The position numbers were made by a program, and so were the translations under genes. The notes beneath the pieces are model-generated. The model was given only the letters and a program-made list of their open reading frames with translations. It did not search any database and was not told the origin of the DNA. A stretch of DNA of 64,000 nucleotides from Lichenifustis flavocetrariae (GTDB lineage: Bacteria > Pseudomonadota > Alphaproteobacteria > Rhizobiales > Beijerinckiaceae). The stretch is from positions 1 through 64,000 of the forward strand of contig NZ_JAMOIM010000018.1 in assembly GCF_026130545.1 (NCBI RefSeq). Direction: 5' to 3'. Positions 1 through 7,143 of this stretch are shown in pieces. The first letter of the stretch is position 1. Every line of letters starts with the position of its first letter.

Positions 1-357
1 AAGAACGTGACCATTCAAGGCCCGAAGCTCTGGGGCGAGGCCATAGAGCCGCATCAATTTGCCCAGGCGCGGACCCGCCTCGCAGACCACGATGAAGCTT
101 TGCGCGAGGTGCATGCGCCCCTCTCGGGTTACCAGCCGGCGGCTCCCCAACGCGGCGAGCACGAGCACGAGCGCGGGCGCCTGCTCGATATAGTCAATGG
201 CGAAGGGATGAAGCGCCGCGAGAAACGCGGCCACCCGTTGCAGTTCGGGATCGGAGAAGCATTGGGCCGCCCGTTCACCCGCGATCGGCACCCACTCCTT
301 GTTCTTGACCAGACCGTCCCGGACCAGATCCGGTGCGATCTGCTGAAATGGCGTCAT
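1..357 (-). CDS. Hypothetical protein, N-terminal part, runs off the window start
   Basis: An open frame of 119 codons starts at an ATG at 357 on the minus strand and reaches the first base of the window without a stop, so the C-terminus is missing. A good ribosome binding site (GGAGA, about seven bases upstream) supports the start. The protein begins MTPFQQIAPDLVRDG and has a hydrophobic, leucine- and alanine-rich stretch around residues 55-70, then a segment containing FIVVCEAGPRLGKLMRLYG. I do not recognise the family. The plus-strand frame over the same bases has no ribosome binding site and looks like a shadow. Confidence 0.55.
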   Translation of the reverse strand, partial: MTPFQQIAPDLVRDGLVKNKEWVPIAGERAAQCFSDPELQRVAAFLAALHPFAIDYIEQAPALVLVLAALGSRRLVTREGRMHLAQSFIVVCEAGPRLGKLMRLYGLAPELRALNGHVL

Positions 358-544
358 GACCTGTCTCCGTTCGAGAGAAGCCGCCAGCACCGGGCGGCAG
401 CCCGGCGCGGCGATCACCTCTGAGGACGGAGGGCTGCGAGGTTTTAGGAGACGCGGAGGTCATTCCAGCCGCTCTCCATATTCGGACCATGCTCGCGTGC
501 GGCATTTCACGGCGTGCTCATCCAGATTGGGAGAGGAGACGCCC

Positions 545-835
545 GTGTCCGAAGACCCTTGCCGCTTCATACTCGCGGTTCTCGTGGTGGCCGTGTGTGC
601 GGCGAGCGCCGATGCCCGCGCCGCGGAGGCGAGCATCGGAACGGCGCAGATGGCGCCGGACGGAACCCTCACGTTTTTCCTGATCGCACGGGATCCGGCG
701 AGGGGCATCACCGGCCACGGATTCTTCACATACAAGCGAGGCGATCCGAAGTACGGGGAGATGCTTCGCCACGTCGGGGGCTTGCGGCCGGGCCAGACGA
801 AATCGGTCCCGCCCTGGCCGAGCGCCGCGAAATAG
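545..835 (+). CDS. Small exported protein of unknown function
   Basis: A 96-residue protein with a GTG start at 545, preceded by GGGAGAGGAG. The same frame extends further upstream, but that part has no ribosome binding site and would bury the signal peptide. Residues about 7-24 form a hydrophobic signal peptide (FILAVLVVAVCAASA) with likely cleavage after ADARAA. The mature part is about 70 residues, with DGTLTFFLIARDPARGITGHG and a proline-rich end. It is probably periplasmic or secreted. No family was recognised and the neighbours give no functional hint. Confidence 0.6.
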   Translation: MSEDPCRFILAVLVVAVCAASADARAAEASIGTAQMAPDGTLTFFLIARDPARGITGHGFFTYKRGDPKYGEMLRHVGGLRPGQTKSVPPWPSAAK

Positions 836-933
836 GCCGCACGCGGGGACCTCCCGATCCCCGCATGGTTGGTGGCCCACGCTTCGGGGGCCTCACCGGG
901 CTGGATTTCGAGACGCTGCTCGGAAAGAAGTCT

Positions 934-1050
934 GACCCCTCATCCTGAGCAGGCCTCGCAGAGGCCGCGTCCAAGGATCGGCAGGTACCTCAGACGTGGC
1001 CGATGCTTCGACACGCCCGCTCTGCGGACTGCTCAGCATAAGGGTGTAGA
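934..1050. repeat. Inverted pair of decayed short dispersed repeats
   Basis: The stretch CCTCATCCTGAGCAGGCC, followed by a GCCTC/GAGGC hairpin and CCAAGGATCGG (about 939-990), resembles the CTCATCCTGAGGA-type dispersed repeats of Rhizobiales. A second copy in the opposite orientation lies at about 1004-1047, with CTTCGACACGCCCGCT and TGCTCAGCATAAGG. Together they form a head-to-head pair. The rest of the gap from 836 to 1145 shows no gene. The assignment rests on recalled similarity and was not tested by search. Confidence 0.4.
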
Positions 1051-1145
1051 ATGTTCAGTCAGGCTTGAGCAGCCCGCGGCTCGCCGGCGTCTCGAAAAAT
1101 CGGCAAGAGCTTGGCCAATCCTTCGAGACCGCCTTCCCGCTCTTC

Positions 1146-1664
1146 TCAGATCGAGGTCCCCATGAAGGCCTTCACGGCGTCCTGCATCGCCGCGTCGAAC
1201 CCTTTCAGGTCCAGCGTCCAATGCACGGTGCCGTTGCCGACGTCGATCGTGACGGGCGTCGTGTCCGACAGGTCGAGGGTGTCTGGCGCCATGTCGACAA
1301 CCTCCACTTCGGTCGGTGACCGGGCGATGGCCGCCGCCGTGTAGTCGGTGCCGCCCACCTGCATGCGGACCGGCTGCCGATTGCCGACCGTCAAATCCCA
1401 TTTGGGATTGGTGAGAATGAATTGCCCGGTCTTGCTGACCTGGAAGACCACCGTGCCGCCATGCGTCATTTCGGTGGTGACGCCGAAGACCGAATGGCTG
1501 TCGGCCGTCACAGCGAAGCCCCGCCAATAATCGTGCCGCGGGCAAACGGACGTGTCCGCCGAAGCGGGTGACGCGAGCGCGGACAATGTGACCGCGCCAA
1601 GAATCATCGGGGCCGCGACGAGAGCCGGCAGGCTCCGGCGGCTGAACGGGAAAGGCTTGCGCAT
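1146..1664 (-). CDS. Exported hypothetical protein
   Basis: A 172-residue protein with a clear Sec-type signal peptide: a basic start, a hydrophobic core (LVAAPMILGAVTLSALA) and likely cleavage after ASA near residue 36. The mature part is rich in beta-prone segments (TVVFQVSKTGQFILTNPKWD) and in Asp and Thr, which fits a small periplasmic or outer-surface beta protein. AAGGAG lies about ten bases before the ATG at 1664. Two cysteines are not obviously paired. The family was not recognised. A longer overlapping frame on the same strand lacks a signal peptide and was not chosen. Confidence 0.65.
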   Translation of the reverse strand: MRKPFPFSRRSLPALVAAPMILGAVTLSALASPASADTSVCPRHDYWRGFAVTADSHSVFGVTTEMTHGGTVVFQVSKTGQFILTNPKWDLTVGNRQPVRMQVGGTDYTAAAIARSPTEVEVVDMAPDTLDLSDTTPVTIDVGNGTVHWTLDLKGFDAAMQDAVKAFMGTSI

Positions 1665-1867
1665 GGGACCGGTGCTCCTTCGAGAGCCCGTCTGAATGAC
1701 GGCTCATCGAGGGAGACGGAGGCCAGTCGATTTTTCGCAGCGGCTCGCTGGCCAAGCCACGGCGTCCGGATCGAACGAAGTCGGCCCGCGAAAGAATTTT
1801 GCTCCTCCGTCTCCTGGATCATGAGCCCGCGACCGGCGGCCTCGGTCCATGTCTTGAGGAGACCACG

Positions 1868-2323
1868 ATGAAGAATATCGGCAAGATCGCGCTGTGCGTG
1901 CCCGTCGCCGTCGGCGTCTGGCTGGCGGCCATCCCCTATTTTGCGATCGCCTTCGTGGTGATCGACTGGTTTGCCAATCGGCTTGGCGGCGCGGACTACG
2001 CCGAGGCTCTGGGCTATCGCGCCAGCGCGATCGGGGTCACGGCCGGCATTGGCTTCGCCGCTTACTGGCTGCTGCTCATCGCCTGCACCGCGGTCCGCAG
2101 CCACGGCGGCACCGATTGGATTTCACGCGCCCTGGCCTTGCTCTTCGTCGCCTTTCTGTTGCTCGTCCTGCGCGGCACGGCCTGGGATTTCCTGACGACG
2201 ATCACCCACTACAGCCGCTGGGGCGCCCTCGCCGCCCTGCTCTTCGCTTCGATGACAAAGCAGGTCCTCGCCGGCAATAGAGATCGGGCCAGAGCACGTT
2301 GCTCCGCCTGCCTTACGGGTTGA
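1868..2323 (+). CDS. Small integral membrane protein of unknown function
   Basis: A 151-residue protein with four likely membrane segments at about residues 7-30 (ALCVPVAVGVWLAAIPYFAI), 52-76, 85-105 (ALALLFVAFLLLVLRG) and 115-128. An AGGAG site six bases before the ATG at 1868 supports this start over an in-frame site upstream. It diverges from the exported-protein gene at 1664. The last twelve residues (RDRARARCSACLTG) read into the start of the neighbouring transporter remnant, so the original C-terminus may have been altered by rearrangement. The function is unknown. Confidence 0.6.
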   Translation: MKNIGKIALCVPVAVGVWLAAIPYFAIAFVVIDWFANRLGGADYAEALGYRASAIGVTAGIGFAAYWLLLIACTAVRSHGGTDWISRALALLFVAFLLLVLRGTAWDFLTTITHYSRWGALAALLFASMTKQVLAGNRDRARARCSACLTG

Positions 2324-2820
2324 TGAAGGCCAGCCATGCGTCGGCGGTGTCGGCCGGCGCGGCGCTGCTGCCTGTGACGGTGCTGCTCGCAACTCTTTCG
2401 TCTCTGTTCGGAAGCCTGTCCGCGCGTGTCGGTGCGCGTCCGGTGCTGGTCGCGGGCTGCATGGTCATCGCGGCCGGATTCCTGCTGATCCTGCGCGTCA
2501 ACGCCGGTTCGTCTTACGCGACCGGGCTCCCACCGGCGCTTGCCGCGATCGGAATGGGTCGTGCCGCTGCCGTCGCCCCGCTAACCGCGGCCGCAATGGC
2601 CACGGTCGAGCCTCGTCTGCCAGGCGCAGCCTCCGGCTGTAACCACGCCACGGCCCGCACCGCCGGGCTGATCGCAACCGCGTGCCTCGGGCGAGCCGTG
2701 GCGTTAAGCGGCGACGATCTCATAACGGCCTGCCACAAGGCGGCTGTGGTGGCAGCCATCGCATGCGTCATCGAAGCCGCGGCCGGTCTCCTGGTGCAAA
2801 GCCCCCTTCGCAAGCGATGA
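2323..2820 (+). pseudogene. C-terminal fragment of an MFS drug transporter (EmrB/QacA type)
   Basis: About 165 residues match the C-terminal third of 14-helix DHA2-family major facilitator transporters. Visible marks are the AGAALLPVTVLL helix, the loop FGSLSARVGARPVLVAGC, a helix with MGRAAAVAPLTAAAMATVEP, and a degenerate SGxNNAxAR motif reading SGCNHATARTAGLIA. The N-terminal two thirds are absent: upstream sequence belongs to another gene. The fragment is therefore a remnant of a deletion or rearrangement and is unlikely to transport anything. Confidence 0.6.
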
Positions 2821-3134
2821 GTCGGGGGCCTGTCCCTCGGCTTCAAGCGTTCCAAAGCCATCGAATTCGACCACCGATCTACCTGGTCTGGAGGTCCATA
2901 CAGGTCGGTGTCGGTGTTTCACGATCTGCAATACAGAGCGGACCGTCTTCTCACGGCCAAGCCCACCAGTCCGTGGTTGATCGCCCGTGCTTCCATCGGA
3001 CGCTTTCGGCCGTGGGATAACAACGATCGGACTCTTAGAATTTGACCCAGGCGTCAAAGAACGACGCCCCTGGAATGCCGGCCGAAAGCTCGGGGCCAAG
3101 CGAGCGCCCATGCCACAGCAAGTTTGGGCCGTTC

Positions 3135-3327
3135 GGTTCTGGGTGGCGGCCTGAAGACTATGCAACCCATTCAGTCCGGAGAACGAAGGCGTCGATTATC
3201 TACAAGCAATCCGGCAACTTGCGCGGTGCAGATCCTTCTTGGGCATACGAAGATCGAGAGCACGGTGCGCTATTTCGGCGTGGATGTCGAAGACGCGCTG
3301 ACCTTGTCTGAACGGATCGAGATCTGA
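3135..3327 (+). pseudogene. Frameshifted C-terminal remnant of a tyrosine recombinase/integrase
   Basis: Two adjoining frames together reconstruct the catalytic end of a phage-type integrase. The first gives WRPEDYATHSVRRTKASI and carries the His-x-x-Arg box. Near 3221 the frame changes, and the second frame gives QILLGHTKIESTVRYFGVD with the conserved GH and the active-site tyrosine, then ends in LSERIEI. About two bases appear to be missing at the break. The N-terminal DNA-binding part is not seen. It marks an old integration event next to the IS element. Confidence 0.65.
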
Positions 3328-3330
3328 ACG

Positions 3331-3697
3331 TAGAGGCGCAGCAAGACTTGTTGGATCGAGGCTGCGCTTTCGCGCCCATCCCGGTTCTTCACCGGGCCGT
3401 CGTCTCTGCTCCGAAGCAGCCGTTGGACGTCGATCGCTTGAATGGCTCAGGTGAGTGGTTTGCTGACCTTCCCGAACACGTCAGGATGGTCTGATTGAGA
3501 TCGAGCTTGAGTCGTCATCAGCGCTGATCGCGCCGACACCTCGACAGGAAAATCCGCTCTGACTCTCATGCTTTCAGCGCGCATCAGATAGGGGCGGTGA
3601 TCCAACGCTTCCTTACACAAATCAGGTCGATGCGCTAACATGGCCCTCACTCACCGGGCGGTACGGCCCGCTTGGCATAGACAGAGCGAGCTTACCC
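3331..3697. other. Gene-poor gap between integrase relic and BLUF gene
   Basis: No convincing gene, RNA or terminator was seen in these 367 bases. The only frame of any length (minus strand, about 67 codons) has no family resemblance and no ribosome binding site. The last part presumably carries the promoter of the BLUF gene, but no clear -35/-10 pair can be named. Confidence 0.4.
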
Positions 3698-4174
3698 ATG
3701 TTCGACGAAATCGGTTTTCCAGGCGGCGCTGAGTTAGACGACGACGACGCGCCGGCGCTTTACAATTTCGTTTACTGCAGCCGTGCCGCCGATGGCGTCG
3801 ACGACGTCGAGGTCGGCCGCATCGTCGAATCGGCTCAACGCCGCAATCTCGCCCGTGGCATCACCGGGGTGCTGGTTTTCGGTAGCGGTGTCTTCTTCCA
3901 ATGGATCGAGGGGCCGGCCGCCGAGGTGCAGGAACTAATCGCGAGCCTGCATGGCGATTCGCGCCATTACGACATCGTCTCGCTGAACCGGAGTGAGGAA
4001 AAGCGCGAGCGTCTGTATCCGAACTGGGAGATGGAACGGGTCGAAGCCGAACACATCCGCGCGGTGCTCCAGGACGCGCTCGAGAGCGCCGAAGACGAGA
4101 ACAACGTTGCGGCACTGAGGCGTATCCTCGATCACCTCGCTTCCGGGTCGTTCGAATCGCTTGGGCGAAGCTAA
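3698..4174 (+). CDS. BLUF-domain blue-light sensor protein
   Basis: A 158-residue protein with a BLUF domain (flavin-binding blue-light sensor) at about residues 20-115. All residues of the photocycle are in place: Tyr26, Asn50, Gln68, Trp110 and Met112. Tyr-Asn spacing (24) and Asn-Gln spacing (18) equal those of AppA. The core motif reads GITGVLVFGSGVFFQWIEG, with Trp in place of the usual variable residue before IEG. An acidic N-terminal extension of about 20 residues (AELDDDDAP) and a helical tail of about 45 residues frame the domain. No output domain is present, so it probably acts by protein-protein contact, as short BLUF proteins do. The partner is unknown: the neighbours are mobile-element relics. 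Confidence 0.85.
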   Translation: MFDEIGFPGGAELDDDDAPALYNFVYCSRAADGVDDVEVGRIVESAQRRNLARGITGVLVFGSGVFFQWIEGPAAEVQELIASLHGDSRHYDIVSLNRSEEKRERLYPNWEMERVEAEHIRAVLQDALESAEDENNVAALRRILDHLASGSFESLGRS

Positions 4175-4272
4175 TGTTGTCGGCGAGTGGCAGTTTAGAG
4201 CCGATCCCCCACTGAGCCGCAGCGGAAAGGTCTATCCCCATGCAAATTCACCAGGACGCATTGGCATTGTAG

Positions 4273-5223
4273 CTAGGTGTTTAGTCCCGGCATTTGATGG
4301 ATCGAGTCGATCCTGAACCGTTGTGGTTCTGATGTCCGTTGTTTGCAGATGGCTTCGTAGCGGATGAGACCCTTCAGGGTCTTCAATCGCCGTCCGAAGT
4401 TGTAGGCGTCGATGAAGTCGGCGAGGTGCTGCTGCAACTGCGCGTGATTGTCGTAGTGGAAGCGCTTGACGGTTGCGTCCTCGATGGTCCGGTTCATCCG
4501 CTCGACCTGACCGTTAGTACATGGGTGTTTCAACTTGGTCAGGCGATGCTCGATGTCGTTCTCGTTCGAGACGCAGTCGAAGATGTGGTGGAAGGCGGAG
4601 TGGTCGCAGGCGCGATTGGTGAACTGAATGCCGTTGTCGGTCGGCACCGTGTGGATGGTGTAGGGGATCGCCACGATCAGGTCGCGGAGGAAATGTGCGG
4701 CCACCATCTTACCGGCTTTGCGGCAGAGTCTGACGAAGGCGAACTTGGACGTCCGGTCGATGGCGACGAAGAGGTAGAGCTTGCCTTCTGCGGTTTGCAC
4801 CTCGGCGATGTCAACGTGGAAATAACCGATCGGATAACTCTTGAACTTCCTCTTGCCTGGCTTGTTGCCTTCGACATCGGGCAGCCGGGAGACGCCGTGA
4901 CGCTGAAGGCAGCGGTGCAGGGACGAACGCGTCAGGTGCGGGATCGTGGGCTGCAGGGCGTAGAGACAGTCGTCGAGCAGCAGCACCGTGTGTTGACGGA
5001 ACGCGACCACGACGGCTTCCTCTTCGACCGACAGGACCGTCGACTTGGGGGCCGCCGGTCCGGTCTTGCGATCGGCCGTCGAGGTCCGTTTCTTCCACTT
5101 CGCGACGGTCTTCGGGTTGATCCCGTAGCGTTTGCCGAGCGATCTCAGGCTCTCTTGACTATGCTGTATCGCTCGACGCACTGCCGCTGTCGTCGTGGCG
5201 CTGCCATGGTGAACCTGACCCAT
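4273..5223 (-). CDS. IS481-family transposase
   Basis: A 316-residue DDE transposase. The N-terminal helix-turn-helix (about residues 22-45: SLRSLGKRYGINPKTVAKWK) is followed by an rve-type catalytic core with Asp138 (FHVDIAE), Asp196 (VPTDNGIQF) and Glu241 (NGQVERMNRT). The ATG at 5223 has GGAAGGAGG just upstream; an in-frame GTG at 5238 is possible but would contain that site. The coding frame leaves the insertion sequence and ends at a TAG formed by the CTAG target duplication (4273-4275). No frameshift or missing catalytic residue was seen. Confidence 0.85.
   Translation of the reverse strand: MGQVHHGSATTTAAVRRAIQHSQESLRSLGKRYGINPKTVAKWKKRTSTADRKTGPAAPKSTVLSVEEEAVVVAFRQHTVLLLDDCLYALQPTIPHLTRSSLHRCLQRHGVSRLPDVEGNKPGKRKFKSYPIGYFHVDIAEVQTAEGKLYLFVAIDRTSKFAFVRLCRKAGKMVAAHFLRDLIVAIPYTIHTVPTDNGIQFTNRACDHSAFHHIFDCVSNENDIEHRLTKLKHPCTNGQVERMNRTIEDATVKRFHYDNHAQLQQHLADFIDAYNFGRRLKTLKGLIRYEAICKQRTSEPQRFRIDSIHQMPGLNT
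4277..4300 (+). repeat. Left terminal inverted repeat of the IS481-type element
   Basis: Reads GTGTTTAGTCCCGGCATTTG then ATGG. It pairs with 5257-5280 with four mismatches. CTAG directly precedes it. Confidence 0.75.
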
Positions 5224-5256
5224 AGCGCCTCCTTCCACTCATGCGTGAAAGTTGCA

Positions 5257-5280
5257 CCATCAAAATCCGGGATCAAACAC
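5257..5280 (-). repeat. Right terminal inverted repeat of the IS481-type element
   Basis: Read on the minus strand it begins GTGTTTGATCCCGGATTTTG and ends ATGG, mirroring 4277-4300. CTAG follows at 5281-5284. Confidence 0.75.
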
Positions 5281-5284
5281 CTAG

Positions 5285-5799
5285 GCGCGATGGGCGGTAC
5301 CGGTTTCAAGTCCGATTTGACCAGCACCGGAAACGTGGCGACCCTTGTCGTGAATTCAGATTCGCTCTGCGGAGAGCGGCCTATCCCGTTACCTTGCGGC
5401 GCAAGGTGTCGCGCCGATCGACGCCGTCGGTCAATGGGCCACATCACGCGGGCTTCACGCCGCTCGTCAAACGTCATTTTTCGCGGGACAATTATGCGCC
5501 CAGTGCAGCAGCTTGACCAGGCTCGAGTCCGACGGGTTGTGCTTCACGCCACCTGAAACCAACTTTCAATGGTGCGAGCCCGACCAGATATGGCGCGGCT
5601 CATACACGCTTGAGCCATGATGCCGGCAATAGCGCCCCGCGTACCTGAAAACCCTTCGCCAGCCCGGCCACACAATTCCTGATCGACGGGAATATCGCCG
5701 CAGCAATTGCAAACGCTTCGCATTCGCAGATGATCGGCGACCTGGAGTGCCAGGGAAGACCTTTGGCCGCGAGGTCGCTGGCGAACGTTGTCAGCGGCA
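5285..5799. other. Intergenic remnant region without recognisable genes
   Basis: The 515 bases after the insertion sequence contain no frame with a family match or a ribosome binding site. A minus-strand frame of 94 codons (5600-5884) begins in the decayed transposase described next, and its downstream part has no similarity I can name. The stretch is probably degenerate mobile-element DNA. Confidence 0.35.
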
Positions 5800-6262
5800 C
5801 CACCAGAGCGAGCGGCTTGTCCTCAAGCGGTTGCGCGCCGCAGCCCAGTCGCTTGAGCAGTGTCCCGACGACATCATGACCCACGCCATGGCCATCGCCT
5901 GCAAGGCGGCGGCGAGCTTACTCAAACTCTTGGTCGTCCATTTGAGCGGCGACAGGGGATCTTCGCGCGCGTTGGATCGATGATCTTCTCCAGGCCGCAG
6001 AGCAGCGCCGGATCGGTCGCGTTAACGGGTTTGCGACCGCCCTCCGCAGGGCGGATGCCGCCTTGAGCCTTCGAGGTCTAGCCCGGCAACTCGTCGAGGC
6101 CCCGCCCGGTCGTGCAGCGGGCGATCCCCCATCATTTCAGACACCGCCGCGATTCCGCCCCGGCCGCCGCCAGAGCTTTCCACGCGGCAAACCAACGCCG
6201 TGCACGCTCGTCCAGAACCGGACCGAGTGTCTGATAGCGAAGCTTGACGGCCTTTGTCCACA
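5800..6262 (-). pseudogene. Decayed ISAzo13-like transposase, N-terminal part
   Basis: Pieces of an ISAzo13-type transposase can be read in all three minus-strand frames. In order they are LRYQTLGPVLDERARRWFAA, GGIAAVSEMMG, AEGGRKPVNATDPALLCGLE, DPLSPLKWTTKSLSKLAAAL and GHDVVGTLLKRLG. This order matches the family's N-terminal helix-turn-helix region and its SPLRWT/KS motif. At least three frameshifts break it, and no catalytic DDE domain is recognisable downstream. No terminal repeats were found. It is a dead relic, older than the intact IS481-type element nearby. Confidence 0.6.
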
Positions 6263-6414
6263 GCTTTGGCCTATCCTGAGTAGGCCGCCTCAGGGTAAAA
6301 ACTGACCCTTGCGGAAGAGCCCGGCTTGTGTCCGGATGGCCCGAATGATCAAGCCCTTTGGCTATGGCACACTCGTGGACGAGATGGCCGGTTGCAAATG
6401 GTGGGGGGATACCA

Positions 6415-6954
6415 GTGGATCTGAACGGAACACAGCGGATCGAGGCCTCGAACGAGACCGTTTATGCCGCATTGAACGACCCTGAGGTGTTGCGCCAGTG
6501 CATCCCAGGGTGCGAGTCCATCGAGAAGTCATCCGATACGGCCATGAAGGCCAAGGTGACGCTGAAGATTGGACCGATGAAGGTCACGTTCAACGGGAAC
6601 GTCACTTTGTCCGATCTCGATCCACCGCACGCCTACCGCATCAATGGCGAAGGCTCGGGCGGTGTCGCCGGTTTCGCCAAAGGCTCGGCCGGTGTGCGCC
6701 TTGAGCCCGAGGGCGAGGGCGAGGCGACCCTGCTGCATTATTCGGTGAAAGCCGATGTCGGCGGCAAGATCGCCCAGCTTGGCGCGCGTTTGATCGAAGG
6801 CACGGCCAAAAAATTGTCTGCTGAATTCTTCGAGAAGCTCGGGACAGTGATTGTACCGCCGGCGCCGCAAGTCGAAGAGGTGGTTGCTGAGGCGGCCGAT
6901 GCCAAGAAACCTGGGTGGTTCAGCAAGACCTTTGGGACGGCTTCGACGTCGTGA
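6415..6954 (+). CDS. coxG: CoxG-like SRPBCC protein of the molybdenum hydroxylase cluster
   Basis: A 179-residue CoxG/SRPBCC-fold protein. The GTG start at 6415 gives MDLNGTQRIEAS, the usual beginning of the family, and is preceded by GGGGGG; an upstream in-frame ATG at 6358 would add 19 unrelated residues. The conserved segment ALNDPEVLRQCIPGCESIEK lies at about 20-40, and the C-terminus carries an amphipathic tail (KKPGWFSKTFG). In Oligotropha, CoxG helps anchor CO dehydrogenase to the membrane; here it probably serves the CoxL-like enzymes downstream. It is first in the plus-strand series, 189 bases before the first large subunit. Confidence 0.85.
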   Translation: MDLNGTQRIEASNETVYAALNDPEVLRQCIPGCESIEKSSDTAMKAKVTLKIGPMKVTFNGNVTLSDLDPPHAYRINGEGSGGVAGFAKGSAGVRLEPEGEGEATLLHYSVKADVGGKIAQLGARLIEGTAKKLSAEFFEKLGTVIVPPAPQVEEVVAEAADAKKPGWFSKTFGTASTS

Positions 6955-7143
6955 CGCGTTCGGAACACGGCTGAGCACTCCGAAGAGATCGAGCACGCGA
7001 CTACGCAATTCGCCTGCGAACAGTGTGGACCTGGGCACGGATCGACTATTTACCGCAGGGCCATGCTCAAGCTTTGTGGTCGAAAGCATTGGTTGGGGCC
7101 GCGCGGTGCTGAATACCGCCGGGAATCGAACGGAACGATCGTC

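Larger units (their letters stand above)
4277..5280 (-). mobile_element. Complete IS481-type insertion sequence
   Basis: A 1004-base element bounded by imperfect 24-base terminal inverted repeats (4277-4300 and 5257-5280; 20 of 24 positions match; outer end GTGTTT, inner end TTTGATGG). CTAG flanks both ends (4273-4276 and 5281-5284) and fits a four-base target duplication; IS481 itself is known to prefer CTAG-type targets. The single transposase gene is intact, so the element may still be mobile. It sits just downstream of the BLUF gene. Confidence 0.8.

Noticed and set aside
1-423. Plus-strand frame of 138 codons at the window start
   Set aside because: No ribosome binding site or motif; the minus-strand frame over the same bases has a good start and more natural composition.
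4339-5556. Plus-strand open frame of 405 codons across the insertion sequence
   Set aside because: Antisense to the transposase, whose DDE residues are all present; crosses the element boundary.
5600-5884. Minus-strand frame of 94 codons as an independent gene
   Set aside because: Its beginning is part of the decayed ISAzo13-like transposase, and the rest has no similarity or start signal.
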